Shown: positions 7,446 to 16,262, numbered from the stretch's first letter. The stretch: DNA of 25,489 bases from JABDPF01 sp036351575 (GCA_036351575.1 JAZBPJ010000017.1:1-25489), one strand, 5' to 3'. Notes: generated from the letters alone by a model not told the origin. Translations and numbers: made by a program.

Positions 7446-7474
7446 TTTATACCTTCAGCGCCCGGGGTCGTCAA
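7446..7474 (-). promoter_or_regulatory. Sigma70-type promoter
   Basis: On the minus strand a -35 box TTGACG (7469-7474) is separated by exactly 17 bp from a -10 box TATAAA (7446-7451). Each matches five of six consensus bases. It starts 22 bp after the cysQ stop and lies wholly in noncoding DNA, with the predicted start near 7440. It is the best promoter match I see in the window. Confidence 0.75.
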
Positions 7475-7495
7475 GTGTTTTTGCCGGCGTGTTTT

Positions 7496-8311
7496 TCAGT
7501 TTCGTGACGAAAACGGTGAAACCCAGTCCCGGCTGCCATCGGCAATGACCAGGAACTCCGGGTTCAGGAACGATGCTTTCAGGTTGTAGCGCAGCGGCTG
7601 GCCGTTGAGCTCGACGATCCGGCCGCCGGCGGCCAGGACAACGGCGTGTGCGGCGGCCGTGTCCCACTCGGAGGTCGGTCCAAGGCGGGGATAAAAATCG
7701 GCACGGCCCTCGGCGACCAGGCAGAACTTCAACGAGCTTCCCATGCTGATCAGTTCGTGGCGGCCCATGGCCTGCAGGTAACGCTCCAGTTCCGGGTTGG
7801 CATGGGAACGGCTGCCCACGACGACGAATGGCTCCGGGCAGGGTGTGCGCACGCGGATCGATTCCGCGGAAGCATTGCCGCCGTCCCGCCGTGTCGCGCC
7901 ATGGCCGACGATGCCGCTGTAGGTCACGCCGCTTACCGGCACGTGCACCACGCCGAGTACCGGGTCATGGCCCCTGATCAGCGCGATGTTGACGGTGAAC
8001 TCACCGTTGCGGTTGACGAACTCCTTGGTGCCGTCGAGGGGGTCGATCAGCCAGTATTCCTTCCACGTCGAGCGTGTTTCGTAGGGGATGTCGTCGGATT
8101 CTTCCGACAACAAGGGAATGCCGGGCGTCAGCCGTGAAAGCCGGTCGCGAATGATACGGTGGCTGGCCAGGTCGGCTTGGGTCAAAGGCGAATCGTCGTC
8201 CTTGGTCATCACCTCGAACGCCTGCCCGTACACTTCCAGGATAGCCTGGCCGGCGGATCTTGCGATGCGTTCGATTTCAGGCAGTAACGCCGGCAGGCTT
8301 CTGTCGTTCAT
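7496..8311 (-). CDS. cysQ: 3'(2'),5'-bisphosphate nucleotidase CysQ
   Basis: A 271-residue member of the inositol-monophosphatase superfamily. Metal-binding residues are visible as LLSEES (E70, E71), WLIDPLDGTKEF (D90, D93) and TSEWDTAAAHAV (D217). The Leu in DPLDGTKEF, the GSRSH segment and the length are typical of CysQ. It dephosphorylates 3'-phosphoadenosine 5'-phosphate (pAp), a by-product of sulfate assimilation and of carrier-protein transfer that inhibits RNases, to AMP. The start ATG at 8311 overlaps the nudE stop by 4 nt (ATGA). It is the last gene of the hisN-nudE-cysQ unit and is followed by the candidate sRNA locus. High confidence. Confidence 0.93.
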   Translation of the reverse strand: MNDRSLPALLPEIERIARSAGQAILEVYGQAFEVMTKDDDSPLTQADLASHRIIRDRLSRLTPGIPLLSEESDDIPYETRSTWKEYWLIDPLDGTKEFVNRNGEFTVNIALIRGHDPVLGVVHVPVSGVTYSGIVGHGATRRDGGNASAESIRVRTPCPEPFVVVGSRSHANPELERYLQAMGRHELISMGSSLKFCLVAEGRADFYPRLGPTSEWDTAAAHAVVLAAGGRIVELNGQPLRYNLKASFLNPEFLVIADGSRDWVSPFSSRN

Positions 8312-8868
8312 CTTGCCCGTTCTCCGTTCATGTAGTCACGCGCGTAGTACAGCGCCGCGATGGTTCTGCCCTCGGTACAGTCGTCGCGCGTGACCAGTGT
8401 TTCGAGGTCGTCGATCGGCCAGGGCACGACATCGATTGTCTCGGGCTCGTCACCGGGCAGCCGTTCGGGGTAAAGGTCCCGCGCCAGGACGATGTGCGTC
8501 ACGTGTGTCATGTACCCGGGTGCGAGGCTGAACGCGTTGATTTCACGCAAGTCGCGGGCGCCGTAGCCAATCTCTTCTTTCAATTCGCGGTTCGCAGCCT
8601 CGAGCCTGCTCTCGCCCCGCTCGACCCGGCCCTTGGGCAGCCCGAGTTCGTAGTGGTGCAGGCCGCAGGCGTATTCGCGCGCCAGCAACACCGTGTTTTC
8701 GTCCTTCATCGGCACGATGATGACGGCGCCCAGGCCGTGCGTGATCAGCCGGGTGTAGCTGCGCGTCTCGCCGTTCGAAAATTCCAGTTCCAGCTTCTCG
8801 CGCCGCATCCACCGGGCCGCGGGCGCCTCGGTCCGGGAAAGGATGCTTGGCAGGTTCTTCTTGCTCAT
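8308..8868 (-). CDS. nudE: ADP-compounds Nudix hydrolase NudE
   Basis: A 186-residue protein, the same length as E. coli NudE. The Nudix box runs from about residue 80 to 102 and starts GRVERGESRL with RELKEEIGYGA. The upstream HHYELGLPKG and downstream FSLAPGYMTHVTHIVLARDL segments are typical of NudE. It hydrolyses ADP-ribose, Ap3A and NADH to AMP-containing products in the cytoplasm. The ATG at 8868 is chosen by family length and by its 4-nt ATGA overlap with the hisN-like stop; the longer open frame upstream is a shadow of hisN. It overlaps cysQ by 4 nt at the other end, so all three genes are translationally linked. Confidence 0.93.
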   Translation of the reverse strand: MSKKNLPSILSRTEAPAARWMRREKLELEFSNGETRSYTRLITHGLGAVIIVPMKDENTVLLAREYACGLHHYELGLPKGRVERGESRLEAANRELKEEIGYGARDLREINAFSLAPGYMTHVTHIVLARDLYPERLPGDEPETIDVVPWPIDDLETLVTRDDCTEGRTIAALYYARDYMNGERAR

Positions 8869-9626
8869 GGATTGAACATGTCCAGCAGCAGGCCGTGCAG
8901 CCCCGGTGTCGCGGCCAGCACCGACGTCGTCTCCAGGCCGGGCGGCCGGCCTTCGAGATCGGTGAAAACACCGCCCGCCTCGCGCACGATGACCGCGAGC
9001 GCGGCTATGTCCAGGATGTTGACGTCGGATTCGATCACGGCGTCGACCTGGCCTGCCGCAAGCCGATGGTAGTGGTAGTAGTCTCCGTAGCCGCGCGTGC
9101 GGTTGACCCGGGCCAGGATGCGCCCGAGCACGTTCCAGCGCGGCGAACGGGCCATCGTACCCAGGTTCCCGGTCGATACCGATGCGTCCTGCAGCCGGTC
9201 CTGCCGACTGACGTGGATCCGCGTCTCGCCCAGATGGGCCCCGAGGCCGCAGGCGGCCCAGGCCGTTTCGCCCGCGGCAGGCGCAGAGGACACGCCCAGC
9301 ACCAGTTCGCCGCGGTGCATCAGCGCGATCTGCGTCGACCACATGCCGTACCCGGCAACGAAACTCTTGGTGCCGTCGATGGGGTCGACCAGCCAGAGGT
9401 AGTCGGCATCCGCAGCGCGCCGGCCCGATTCCTCGCCGTAGAACCCGTGCCCGGGAAAGGCGTCCAGCAGGATGCCGCGAATCGTTTCCTCGGCGCGCCG
9501 GTCGGCAATGGTGACCGGCGTCTGGTCCTCCTTGATCTCCACGTCGAAGTCACCGCGGTAATACGCCATCGAAACTTCGTCTGCGGCACGGGCTGCCTTC
9601 AGTGCGGTGTCCAGGAACTGTTGCAT
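8865..9626 (-). CDS. hisN: Inositol-monophosphatase family protein, HisN-type histidinol-phosphatase
   Basis: A 253-residue IMPase-superfamily enzyme. Metal ligands are in GFYGEES (E65, E66), LWLVDPIDGTKSF (D81, D84) and ESDVNILDIAAL (D206). The DPIDGTKSFVAGYGMW version and the Asp replaced region SDVNILDIAAL point to the histidinol-phosphatase (HisN) clade more than to SuhB, which reads differently in these places. If so it makes L-histidinol from histidinol phosphate. No other his gene is nearby, so a more general phosphomonoesterase role cannot be excluded. First gene of the unit; its start at ATG 9626 faces rsmE across 74 bp in which I see no convincing promoter for either. Confidence 0.8.
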   Translation of the reverse strand: MQQFLDTALKAARAADEVSMAYYRGDFDVEIKEDQTPVTIADRRAEETIRGILLDAFPGHGFYGEESGRRAADADYLWLVDPIDGTKSFVAGYGMWSTQIALMHRGELVLGVSSAPAAGETAWAACGLGAHLGETRIHVSRQDRLQDASVSTGNLGTMARSPRWNVLGRILARVNRTRGYGDYYHYHRLAAGQVDAVIESDVNILDIAALAVIVREAGGVFTDLEGRPPGLETTSVLAATPGLHGLLLDMFNP

Positions 9627-9700
9627 ATTCTTTGCGGCACTGCGAAAGATAGGGAATGATAACAGTTTGGTTTCCGCGGTACTGGAACAGGCCCTGAATC

Positions 9701-10429
9701 ATGAGGACCCATCGCGTTTACACACCGCAGGCGCTTGAACCCGGCTGCCGGGTGCGTCTCGAGGGGCGGCAGGCCCATTACCTCGGCCGCGTGCTGCGGC
9801 TCGCGGTAGGGCAGGTCGTGGTGCTCTTCAACGGCGACGGTTGCGATTATGCATCCGAGCTGCTGCGGGCCGCGCGTGAAGAACTGGAGTTCGAAGTCAC
9901 GGCGCGTTTGCCGGCCGTCGCCGAATCCCCGCTGCGCATCGCGGTGGTGCAGGCGGTCAGCCGCGGCGAGCGCATGGACCAGACGCTGCAGAAATGCACC
10001 GAACTCGGTGCCGCAGCTTTCCAGCCGGTTTGGAGCGACCGGGTCGAGGTGCGCTTGAAAGGTGAAAAACTGGCCCGCCGTCTCGAGCACTGGCGCGGCG
10101 TGGTCGCTGCCGCCTGCGAGCAGAGCGGCCGCGCCAGGGTGCCGGAAGTCCTCGCCGCAAAAGGCCTCGCGGACTGGGCGCGGGTACCCGGTGAGCGTGT
10201 CCGGCTGGTGCTGGCGCCCGCGGCCGATTTTTCGCTGGCGTCGCTTGCTCCCGCCAGGGAAATCGAACTGGCAGTCGGCCCGGAGGGCGGGTTCAGCGAG
10301 AGCGAGGTGAAGCTGCTTGAGCAGCATGGCGTCAGGCCGGTTGCGCTCGGCCCGCGGGTGCTCAGGACCGAAACGGCCGCAGCTGCAGCCATTGCGGCGC
10401 TGCAAACGCTTTTCGGCGATTTTCGCTGA
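9701..10429 (+). CDS. rsmE: 16S rRNA (uracil-1498-N3)-methyltransferase RsmE
   Basis: A 242-residue SPOUT methyltransferase. The N-terminal PUA-like barrel (about 1-70, with HYLGRVLRL) is followed by the trefoil-knot domain with its SAM-binding loops VGPEGGFSESE (192-202) and LGPRVLRTETAA (216-227). The substrate region QAVSRGERMDQTLQKCTELG is highly typical. It methylates U1498 of 16S rRNA in the assembled small subunit. In Pseudomonas rsmE also lies near gshB, and here it is separated from gshB only by the Chp cluster. It stands alone on the plus strand, divergent from hisN and convergent with chpC, and ends in its own terminator. Confidence 0.95.
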   Translation: MRTHRVYTPQALEPGCRVRLEGRQAHYLGRVLRLAVGQVVVLFNGDGCDYASELLRAAREELEFEVTARLPAVAESPLRIAVVQAVSRGERMDQTLQKCTELGAAAFQPVWSDRVEVRLKGEKLARRLEHWRGVVAAACEQSGRARVPEVLAAKGLADWARVPGERVRLVLAPAADFSLASLAPAREIELAVGPEGGFSESEVKLLEQHGVRPVALGPRVLRTETAAAAAIAALQTLFGDFR

Positions 10430-10444
10430 AGCGCCGGTTTTTTT
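10413..10444 (+). terminator. Intrinsic terminator of rsmE
   Basis: TCGGCG at 10413-10418 can pair with CGCCGG at 10432-10437 (one U-G pair) across a 13-nt loop that includes the stop codon, followed by seven T (10438-10444). A second GC hairpin (10452-10464) follows but has no T tract on either strand. Confidence 0.6.
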
Positions 10445-10471
10445 GCGGGTCCGCCCGGCGGGCGCTTAAGG

Positions 10472-11017
10472 CTAGTCGTCCAGCTGCGTGATGGGCAGCG
10501 CGCCGTAAGTAGCGTGCGTCACCAGGTGGGCGAGCCGGTCCATGTCCGGAATGATCGCTTCCTGTTCCTTGTAGCGCACCCGGCTGAAAACGCCCAGTGA
10601 GACCTTCTCGTCGCCGAGTTCTTCAAGGTCGGAATCATTGACCTGCACCGGGCTCGGCAGGCCATCCATCAACAGGCCGAAATACGGAACGCGGGTCGAG
10701 TCGGAGAGCGATTTCAGAACCATGATCTTGGCGCGGGAACCCGCCTCGGCGGGCTCGGTGCCGTTGATCAGCGCGGTAAAGCAAAAGACCGGCACCCGGC
10801 GGTCGTCCCACTCGATTTCGCCCATCAGCCATGCCGGTGTCTCTTCAATCGCGGTGGTTGGCCGGAAGTCGATGACCTCCGCCACCAGGGCGGTCGGAAG
10901 CAGCAGCGATACCTCGCCGGCGGGAACGAGCATGCAGTGCAGCTCGGGCGGAATGCCCGCGCGGCGCATGATTTTTTTCTTCGGGGCCTTGCGGCCCGCA
11001 TAGGCACTTCGGCTCAT
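10472..11017 (-). CDS. chpC: CheW-like adaptor ChpC of the Pil-Chp pathway
   Basis: A 181-residue protein made of one CheW-like domain (about 25-170) after a short basic N-terminus. CheW-fold segments visible include LLLPTALVAEVIDF, PAWLMGEIEWDDRRVPVFCF and FGLLMDGLPSPVQV. The position immediately after chpA (1-nt gap between the chpA TGA and this ATG), together with a separate CheW (PilI) earlier in the cluster, identifies it as ChpC. In Pseudomonas ChpC is an accessory adaptor that is not essential for twitching but may connect other receptors to the kinase. Last gene of the operon; convergent with rsmE. Confidence 0.88.
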   Translation of the reverse strand: MSRSAYAGRKAPKKKIMRRAGIPPELHCMLVPAGEVSLLLPTALVAEVIDFRPTTAIEETPAWLMGEIEWDDRRVPVFCFTALINGTEPAEAGSRAKIMVLKSLSDSTRVPYFGLLMDGLPSPVQVNDSDLEELGDEKVSLGVFSRVRYKEQEAIIPDMDRLAHLVTHATYGALPITQLDD

Positions 11018-11018
11018 A

Positions 11019-14000
11019 TCAGTCCTGCCTTCCCGGCACCAGCGGAAGATCCAGCAATTCGCTGACTTTCTCGACCAGGTCGACTTCCTGGTACGGTTTC
11101 GTCAGATAGTCGTTCGCGCCCGCTTCGCGCGCCTTTTTGCGGTGTTTCTGCCCGGCGCGAGAAGTGATCATCACGACCGGCACGTGCCGCAGACGGGCGT
11201 CGGCGCGAATGTGCGTGAGCAATTCGTAACCGTCCATGCGAGGCATCTCGATATCCAGCAGAACCAGGTCCGGCACGACGTTGCGCATCTGTTCGACGGC
11301 ATCCACGCCGTCTTGCGCCAACGCGACCTCGAGCGAGTGGTTCTCGAGCACGCGCCGGGTGACCTTGCGCATCGTAATCGAATCGTCGACCACCATGATC
11401 AGCGGCTGACGGCTTTCTTTTTTCGCCGGTTCCAGCACCTCTGCCGACGGCTGCGCCGCGATTTCCAGGCCACGCCGGATCAGCGGACCCATGTCCAGGA
11501 TCAGCATGACCTGGCCGTCCGGTGCGATTGTGCCGCCAAGGATGCCGGGAATTGAGCTGACCTGCGGCCCGACGGGCTTGATGACGACTTCCTGGTGACT
11601 CTTGAGGTCGTTGACGCGGAAAGCGGCCCGGCGATCGCCGGCCGAGATCATCAGCAGGGAAATATTGTCGCTGTCCAGGGGTTCGATGTCCTCGCCCAGC
11701 AGGGGCTCGAGCTCCAGGATGGGGTAGTCTACTGCGGCGAATTCATAAACGGGTTCATCGCTCCTGAGCAGCTCCGAGTATTCTGCCGGCGACAGGCGCG
11801 CCACGCCCGCCACGCTGTTCAGCGGCACCTGGAACAGGCGGCCGCCGACCGAAACGCCGATAGCCTGCATGACGGCCAGGCTGAACGGGATGTGAATCGA
11901 GAACAGCGTGCCCTTGCCCGCTTCGGTCGAGATATCCAGTGAGCCGCCGATCTGCTTGATCTCGGCGTCGACCACGTCCATGCCGACGCCGCGCCCGGCC
12001 AGACCGGTGACCTCGTCTGCGGTGGAGAAACCGCTGTGCCGAATGAACTGGACCAGCTGCTGCGGTTCGAGCGCTTCGTCCTCGTTCATCAGGCCGCGCT
12101 CGATCGCACGCCTGCGCACGGCTTCCAGGTTGACCCCGGCGCCGTCGTCCTGCACGCGGATCACGAACTCGGTGGCTTCGGCCTCGACGGTTACCGTGAT
12201 ACTGCCCTCCTCGGGCTTGCCCTGCTTTTTGCGCTGTTTGGGCGTCTCGATGCCATGCGCGATTGCGTTGCGCAGCATGTGTTCCAGCGGCGCGGTAATC
12301 CGTTCGAGCACGTTGCGGTCGAGTTGATCGCTGCTGCCGACCATTTTGAGCTGCAGTCGCGCTTTCTTGCCGGTCTCCGCGGCCGCGGTGCGCACGATGC
12401 GGCGCAGCCGGGGTGCGGCGCTGCCAAACGGCGTCATGCGTGTCTGCATCAGGCCGGCCTGCAGGTCTGAGCTGACGCGAGACTGCTGGGTCAGCAGTGT
12501 TTCGGCGGTGCGCACGGACTCGTCCAGCATTTCATGCAGGCTCAGCAGGTCCGAGGCGGATTCCGAAAGCCCCCGGGAGAGTTGCTGCATGTTGGAGAAA
12601 CGGTCCAGTTCCAGTGGATCGAACTCGCTTGAATCCCGGGACGGTTCGCTCTGGTAGCGGGACATCATCTGCGCCTCGCTTTCCATGTCGAGCTTGCGCA
12701 GTTGTTCCTTGAGCCGAACAACCGTGGCGTTGACGTCTTTCAGCGTGCCGCGCACGGAACCGATCTGCTGTTCCAGGCGGGCGCGGTAAATGCTGACCTC
12801 GCCGGCGTAATTGACCAGCTTGTCCATGAGGTCCGCGGCGACGCGGATTTGCGCGCCCGGACCGGTGTCCTGGGCGGGCGCGGCCGGACGGTCGGGTATA
12901 TCGCGGACCTCGCGCGGGGGAACCTTCGGTGTTTTCGGTGCGGCCGGAGGTTTGCGGTGCACCCGGATATCCCCGCCCGGAGCAGGGGCTGCCGGCTCTG
13001 CGGCCGCCGGGGTCGCGGGAACCGGTCGCCCGGGTTTCTCTGCCGGCGGCTCGACCGGCGTGGCCGGGTGCGGCGCTTCAGCCGGCTCGGTTGGCGTCGC
13101 CAGGGGCGCTTGCGCCGTATCTTCGGCCGGCAGTTCCTGGCCGGAATGCAGCGCGCGGACCTGTTTCTCGAAGCGCGCCTGCGCCGCGTCGGTCGCCGGT
13201 ACGGCGCCGCCCTGGATTCGTTCGATCCACAGGTTCAGCTTGTCGCAACCTTCTTCGAGCGCCTGGACGGAGAGGATCGTCGCTTCCACGCGGCCCTCGG
13301 CGATCTGTTCGAACAGGTTCTCCATCGCGTGTGCAAAAGTGCCCAGGCCTTCGAGGCCGGCCATGCGGGCGCCGCCCTTGAAGGTGTGTATCTCGCGCTG
13401 GAGGTTCTGTACGAGCTTCTTGTCGGAAAGGTTGTCCCGCCAGTTGTTGAGCAGGGTGTCACAGCGCTCGAGCACTTCGACGGCTTCCTCGAGGAAAATG
13501 GAGACGATGCTGCCTTCCTCGATCTCGATCGTCGCTTCGCTTTTCTCGGTCGCTGCTCGGTCGGTTGCGGCCGCCTCGGCCTCGCTCGGCGCCTGCGGCT
13601 CGGCTTCCGTTTCGACGACCGCTGCCGCGCCGAGCGATGCAATGGCGCCGAGCAGGGCGCTGTCATCGAGCGGGTAGCTGTCCTCGTTACCCGACTCCAG
13701 CGTGTACAGGCGCTGGCGGAAGCGGTGCAGCGCGAGCTGGAGTATTTCCAGGGCATCGTTGCCGAGCGCTTCGCCGGACTCGCGCAAACGCTGCAATTGG
13801 TCGGAGACGGCACGCGCCACTTCGGCTTCCTGCCCCAGCGGCCGGGCCGCGAATGCCTCGCCCAGTCTGCTGAGCGCCTCGACGGGCTCCTCTTCAACGG
13901 CAGCGGAGCCCTGCGACTCGAGCAGCGCGTGGAGACTTTGCAGCTGCTCGATGGCTTCCCGGACGCCGGCATGAGCGGTCGCCGCCGCGGGGGCCTCGAC

Positions 14001-16262
14001 AACCTCTTCCTCGGGCGGCCGTGCAGCGGCTTCATCGCTGATCAGTCGCATCAGCGGCGCCGGCAGGACGGCCGAGAGCGCGGTGATATCGGGCTGCTCG
14101 CCGGCCTCCAGGCGCCTGGCGAAAGCCATGAGCTCGGTAACGCCGGCAGCGCCGAGCTCGCTGGCCTCGCCGGTCAGCTGGTCGCGCAGCGCGTTGAGCG
14201 CCCCGGCGGCCAGAGTCAGTGCGTCGCCAAGCGGCGGGCTGAATTCGATCTTTCCTTCGATCAGGCGGTTGAGCACGTCCTCGTAGCGCTGAGCGAAATT
14301 ACCCAGCTCGGCAGCTCCAACCATGCGGCCGCTGCCTTTCAACGTATGGAAGGCGCGTCGCACCTCGGCCAGCGCGGCGGCGTCCGTGACGTCGTCGAGC
14401 CAGTCCATCAGGCGATCTTCAAGCCGGGCGTGCACCTCGTCGAATTCTTCGAGGAAGATCTGGAGCAAGGTCGCGTCGATGCCGGCCGGTGCGGAAACCG
14501 GTTCCGGTTCCGGGACGTCTGCAGAGGCCGCCGCCGGCAGTTCCTCGGCTGGCGCTTCCGGCGCCTGCACGCCTGAACCCGGAATACCCGCAAGCCGTTC
14601 GTGCATGATCTCGAGCATCTGCTCGCCGTTTCCCTGGTCGTCGCGGCAGCCGACGAGGAAAAGCTCGAGGGCCGCGATGGCGTCCGACAAGGGGACCAGG
14701 TTGGCCGGGAGATCGTCGGACTCTGACGTCTGCGCATTGAACTCGGCGCGGAGTGTGTGGTCCAGCTGGCGCGTCAATTCACTGACCAGGGGCTGGACGG
14801 CGATTTCCATCGCGCCGGCGATCAGGCCGAGCCCCGTGCTGAAGTCGGCCTCGGAATTTCCATCCAGGCGTTCGCGGATCGCGTCCTGCACCGCGTGCAG
14901 GGTCGTGACGCATTCCTCCAGCATCTGGCCGAAAATCTGGCGCTGCTCATGCGGCGGAAGCGTCTTGAATCCTGAGCTCTCGGCTTGCTCTACGGGCTCA
15001 CCGAGCATCTGGATGTGGGCATTCAACACGGACTCGACTTCGAGCAGGTCCTGCGCGAGGCCGAGCAGCGGCGAATCCAGGTCCATGTTGGTTACGCCGT
15101 CGGTCGCTTCGAGCGCCGGCAGCAGGTTCTCCACTGCATGGGCAGCGACCGGCAGGTCGAGCATGGTCAGGGTGTCCGCGAGGTGTCCCAGTGTTTTTTT
15201 GCTTGCATCCCGCTGCGTTTGCTCGATCCGGCCGGTGCGGAGTTCCATGTCCAGCGTGTCTTTGACCAGCGCAAGCTCCTCGCGCACGGCCTCGCCGATG
15301 GAGTGGAACAGTTCGGCGTCACGGCCGGTTACCGCTCCGCGTGCACGCAGCAGTGCTTCGCGGTCCGGTATCAATTGTTCCAGCCCGAACCGCGCGCGCA
15401 GGTTGTCCGTTGCACTGCAGCCCGGCCGGGCCTGTGCAGCGTAAAAGAGCAAACCGCGTGACAGCGCGACCAGGCTCTCCTTTGAAGGGCCCTCCTCTCC
15501 GCCCTCGAGCAGGGCTTTCAGGGTCAGGTCGAGGCGGGCAAACAGCCTGCGCAGCGGAAGGTCGTTGTCGATAGCGCGCTCCCGCAGGCCCTGCATGACC
15601 AGCGAGGCGATCCACCATAGCCGGCGAAGGTCGTTGCGCGCCATGCGGACGTAGAGTGTTCGGCACACGTCCTGCAAGGGTTCCAGCAGCGCACTGTTGG
15701 ACTGTTCCTTGAGCCAGGCGAGCAGTCCGGCCTGGTACTGGCGGCGGACACTGCCCGCGAACGCCGGAAATTCGTTGCCTTGAACGTGATCGGCTTCGCT
15801 TCCGCTGAGTTCGGGAACGATGACGTCGAGCACGGGTGCAAAAAGCGCGCCTTCGGACATCAGTTTTTCGTCGTGGGTGGCGCGCAGTTCGTTGAGCGTC
15901 GGGAGGAGCAGGACGGGCAGGTCTTCGTGCCCGGCCTGCAGACGATCCAGGTAGGCGGGCAGTACGACGACCGCATCGGTTATTGCGTTGAGCGAATCGT
16001 GCAGGGAGGCGTCGGAATTATCGAGCATGTACGCAACGACGCGGAGCATTTCGTCGGTGAGTAGTACGGCTCCCTCCTGCTCCATGACCCGGAACGTCAG
16101 GTTGAGGCGCTCCAATTGGTCCTGGATGGCCTTGAGGGGTGCAAGCTGCGCACGGTCCCCCGCAAACGCCTCGAGGTTGGTCCGTATGCTGTCGAGTGCC
16201 GCGTTGAGATCTTCGCGCACCCACGCAATCGCCGGGTTGCCCCCGGTGCCGCTCAAAATCAT
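11019..16262 (-). CDS. chpA: Hybrid chemosensory histidine kinase ChpA (PilL)
   Basis: A 1747-residue CheA-type kinase of the type IV pilus pathway. A FimL-like alpha-helical region (about 1-560) has no canonical phosphorylatable His. Two clear Hpt domains follow: H639 in FHTLKGSGRMVG and H959 in IHTFKGGARMAG. A Pro/Ala-rich linker (about 1045-1140) leads to the dimerisation helices (about 1150-1230). The ATPase domain shows the N box HMLRNAIAHG (1328-1337), DDGAGV (from 1372) and GRGVGMD (1423-1429). A CheW-like P5 domain precedes a C-terminal receiver with D1626/D1627, phospho-acceptor D1670 (LLDIEMP) and K1722. P. aeruginosa ChpA is about 2470 residues with more phosphotransfer sites, so this is a short form. 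Its start overlaps pilJ by 4 nt. Confidence 0.95.
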   Translation of the reverse strand: MILSGTGGNPAIAWVREDLNAALDSIRTNLEAFAGDRAQLAPLKAIQDQLERLNLTFRVMEQEGAVLLTDEMLRVVAYMLDNSDASLHDSLNAITDAVVVLPAYLDRLQAGHEDLPVLLLPTLNELRATHDEKLMSEGALFAPVLDVIVPELSGSEADHVQGNEFPAFAGSVRRQYQAGLLAWLKEQSNSALLEPLQDVCRTLYVRMARNDLRRLWWIASLVMQGLRERAIDNDLPLRRLFARLDLTLKALLEGGEEGPSKESLVALSRGLLFYAAQARPGCSATDNLRARFGLEQLIPDREALLRARGAVTGRDAELFHSIGEAVREELALVKDTLDMELRTGRIEQTQRDASKKTLGHLADTLTMLDLPVAAHAVENLLPALEATDGVTNMDLDSPLLGLAQDLLEVESVLNAHIQMLGEPVEQAESSGFKTLPPHEQRQIFGQMLEECVTTLHAVQDAIRERLDGNSEADFSTGLGLIAGAMEIAVQPLVSELTRQLDHTLRAEFNAQTSESDDLPANLVPLSDAIAALELFLVGCRDDQGNGEQMLEIMHERLAGIPGSGVQAPEAPAEELPAAASADVPEPEPVSAPAGIDATLLQIFLEEFDEVHARLEDRLMDWLDDVTDAAALAEVRRAFHTLKGSGRMVGAAELGNFAQRYEDVLNRLIEGKIEFSPPLGDALTLAAGALNALRDQLTGEASELGAAGVTELMAFARRLEAGEQPDITALSAVLPAPLMRLISDEAAARPPEEEVVEAPAAATAHAGVREAIEQLQSLHALLESQGSAAVEEEPVEALSRLGEAFAARPLGQEAEVARAVSDQLQRLRESGEALGNDALEILQLALHRFRQRLYTLESGNEDSYPLDDSALLGAIASLGAAAVVETEAEPQAPSEAEAAATDRAATEKSEATIEIEEGSIVSIFLEEAVEVLERCDTLLNNWRDNLSDKKLVQNLQREIHTFKGGARMAGLEGLGTFAHAMENLFEQIAEGRVEATILSVQALEEGCDKLNLWIERIQGGAVPATDAAQARFEKQVRALHSGQELPAEDTAQAPLATPTEPAEAPHPATPVEPPAEKPGRPVPATPAAAEPAAPAPGGDIRVHRKPPAAPKTPKVPPREVRDIPDRPAAPAQDTGPGAQIRVAADLMDKLVNYAGEVSIYRARLEQQIGSVRGTLKDVNATVVRLKEQLRKLDMESEAQMMSRYQSEPSRDSSEFDPLELDRFSNMQQLSRGLSESASDLLSLHEMLDESVRTAETLLTQQSRVSSDLQAGLMQTRMTPFGSAAPRLRRIVRTAAAETGKKARLQLKMVGSSDQLDRNVLERITAPLEHMLRNAIAHGIETPKQRKKQGKPEEGSITVTVEAEATEFVIRVQDDGAGVNLEAVRRRAIERGLMNEDEALEPQQLVQFIRHSGFSTADEVTGLAGRGVGMDVVDAEIKQIGGSLDISTEAGKGTLFSIHIPFSLAVMQAIGVSVGGRLFQVPLNSVAGVARLSPAEYSELLRSDEPVYEFAAVDYPILELEPLLGEDIEPLDSDNISLLMISAGDRRAAFRVNDLKSHQEVVIKPVGPQVSSIPGILGGTIAPDGQVMLILDMGPLIRRGLEIAAQPSAEVLEPAKKESRQPLIMVVDDSITMRKVTRRVLENHSLEVALAQDGVDAVEQMRNVVPDLVLLDIEMPRMDGYELLTHIRADARLRHVPVVMITSRAGQKHRKKAREAGANDYLTKPYQEVDLVEKVSELLDLPLVPGRQD

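Noticed and set aside
8308..9342. 344-residue version of nudE
   Set aside because: The extra residues are an antisense-like, Arg/Pro-rich reading of hisN in another frame; family length and the ATGA overlap fix the start at 8868.
10452..10464. GC hairpin (CGCCC-GGC-GGGCG) as a terminator for chpC
   Set aside because: On the minus strand it is followed by GGACCCGC and an A run rather than T, so it does not look like an intrinsic terminator for that gene.
12702..14576. 624-codon open frame on the plus strand across chpA
   Set aside because: It is a frame shadow of chpA in GC-rich DNA: no domains, Arg/Gly/Leu-rich, no ribosome site. chpA has unmistakable domains on the other strand.
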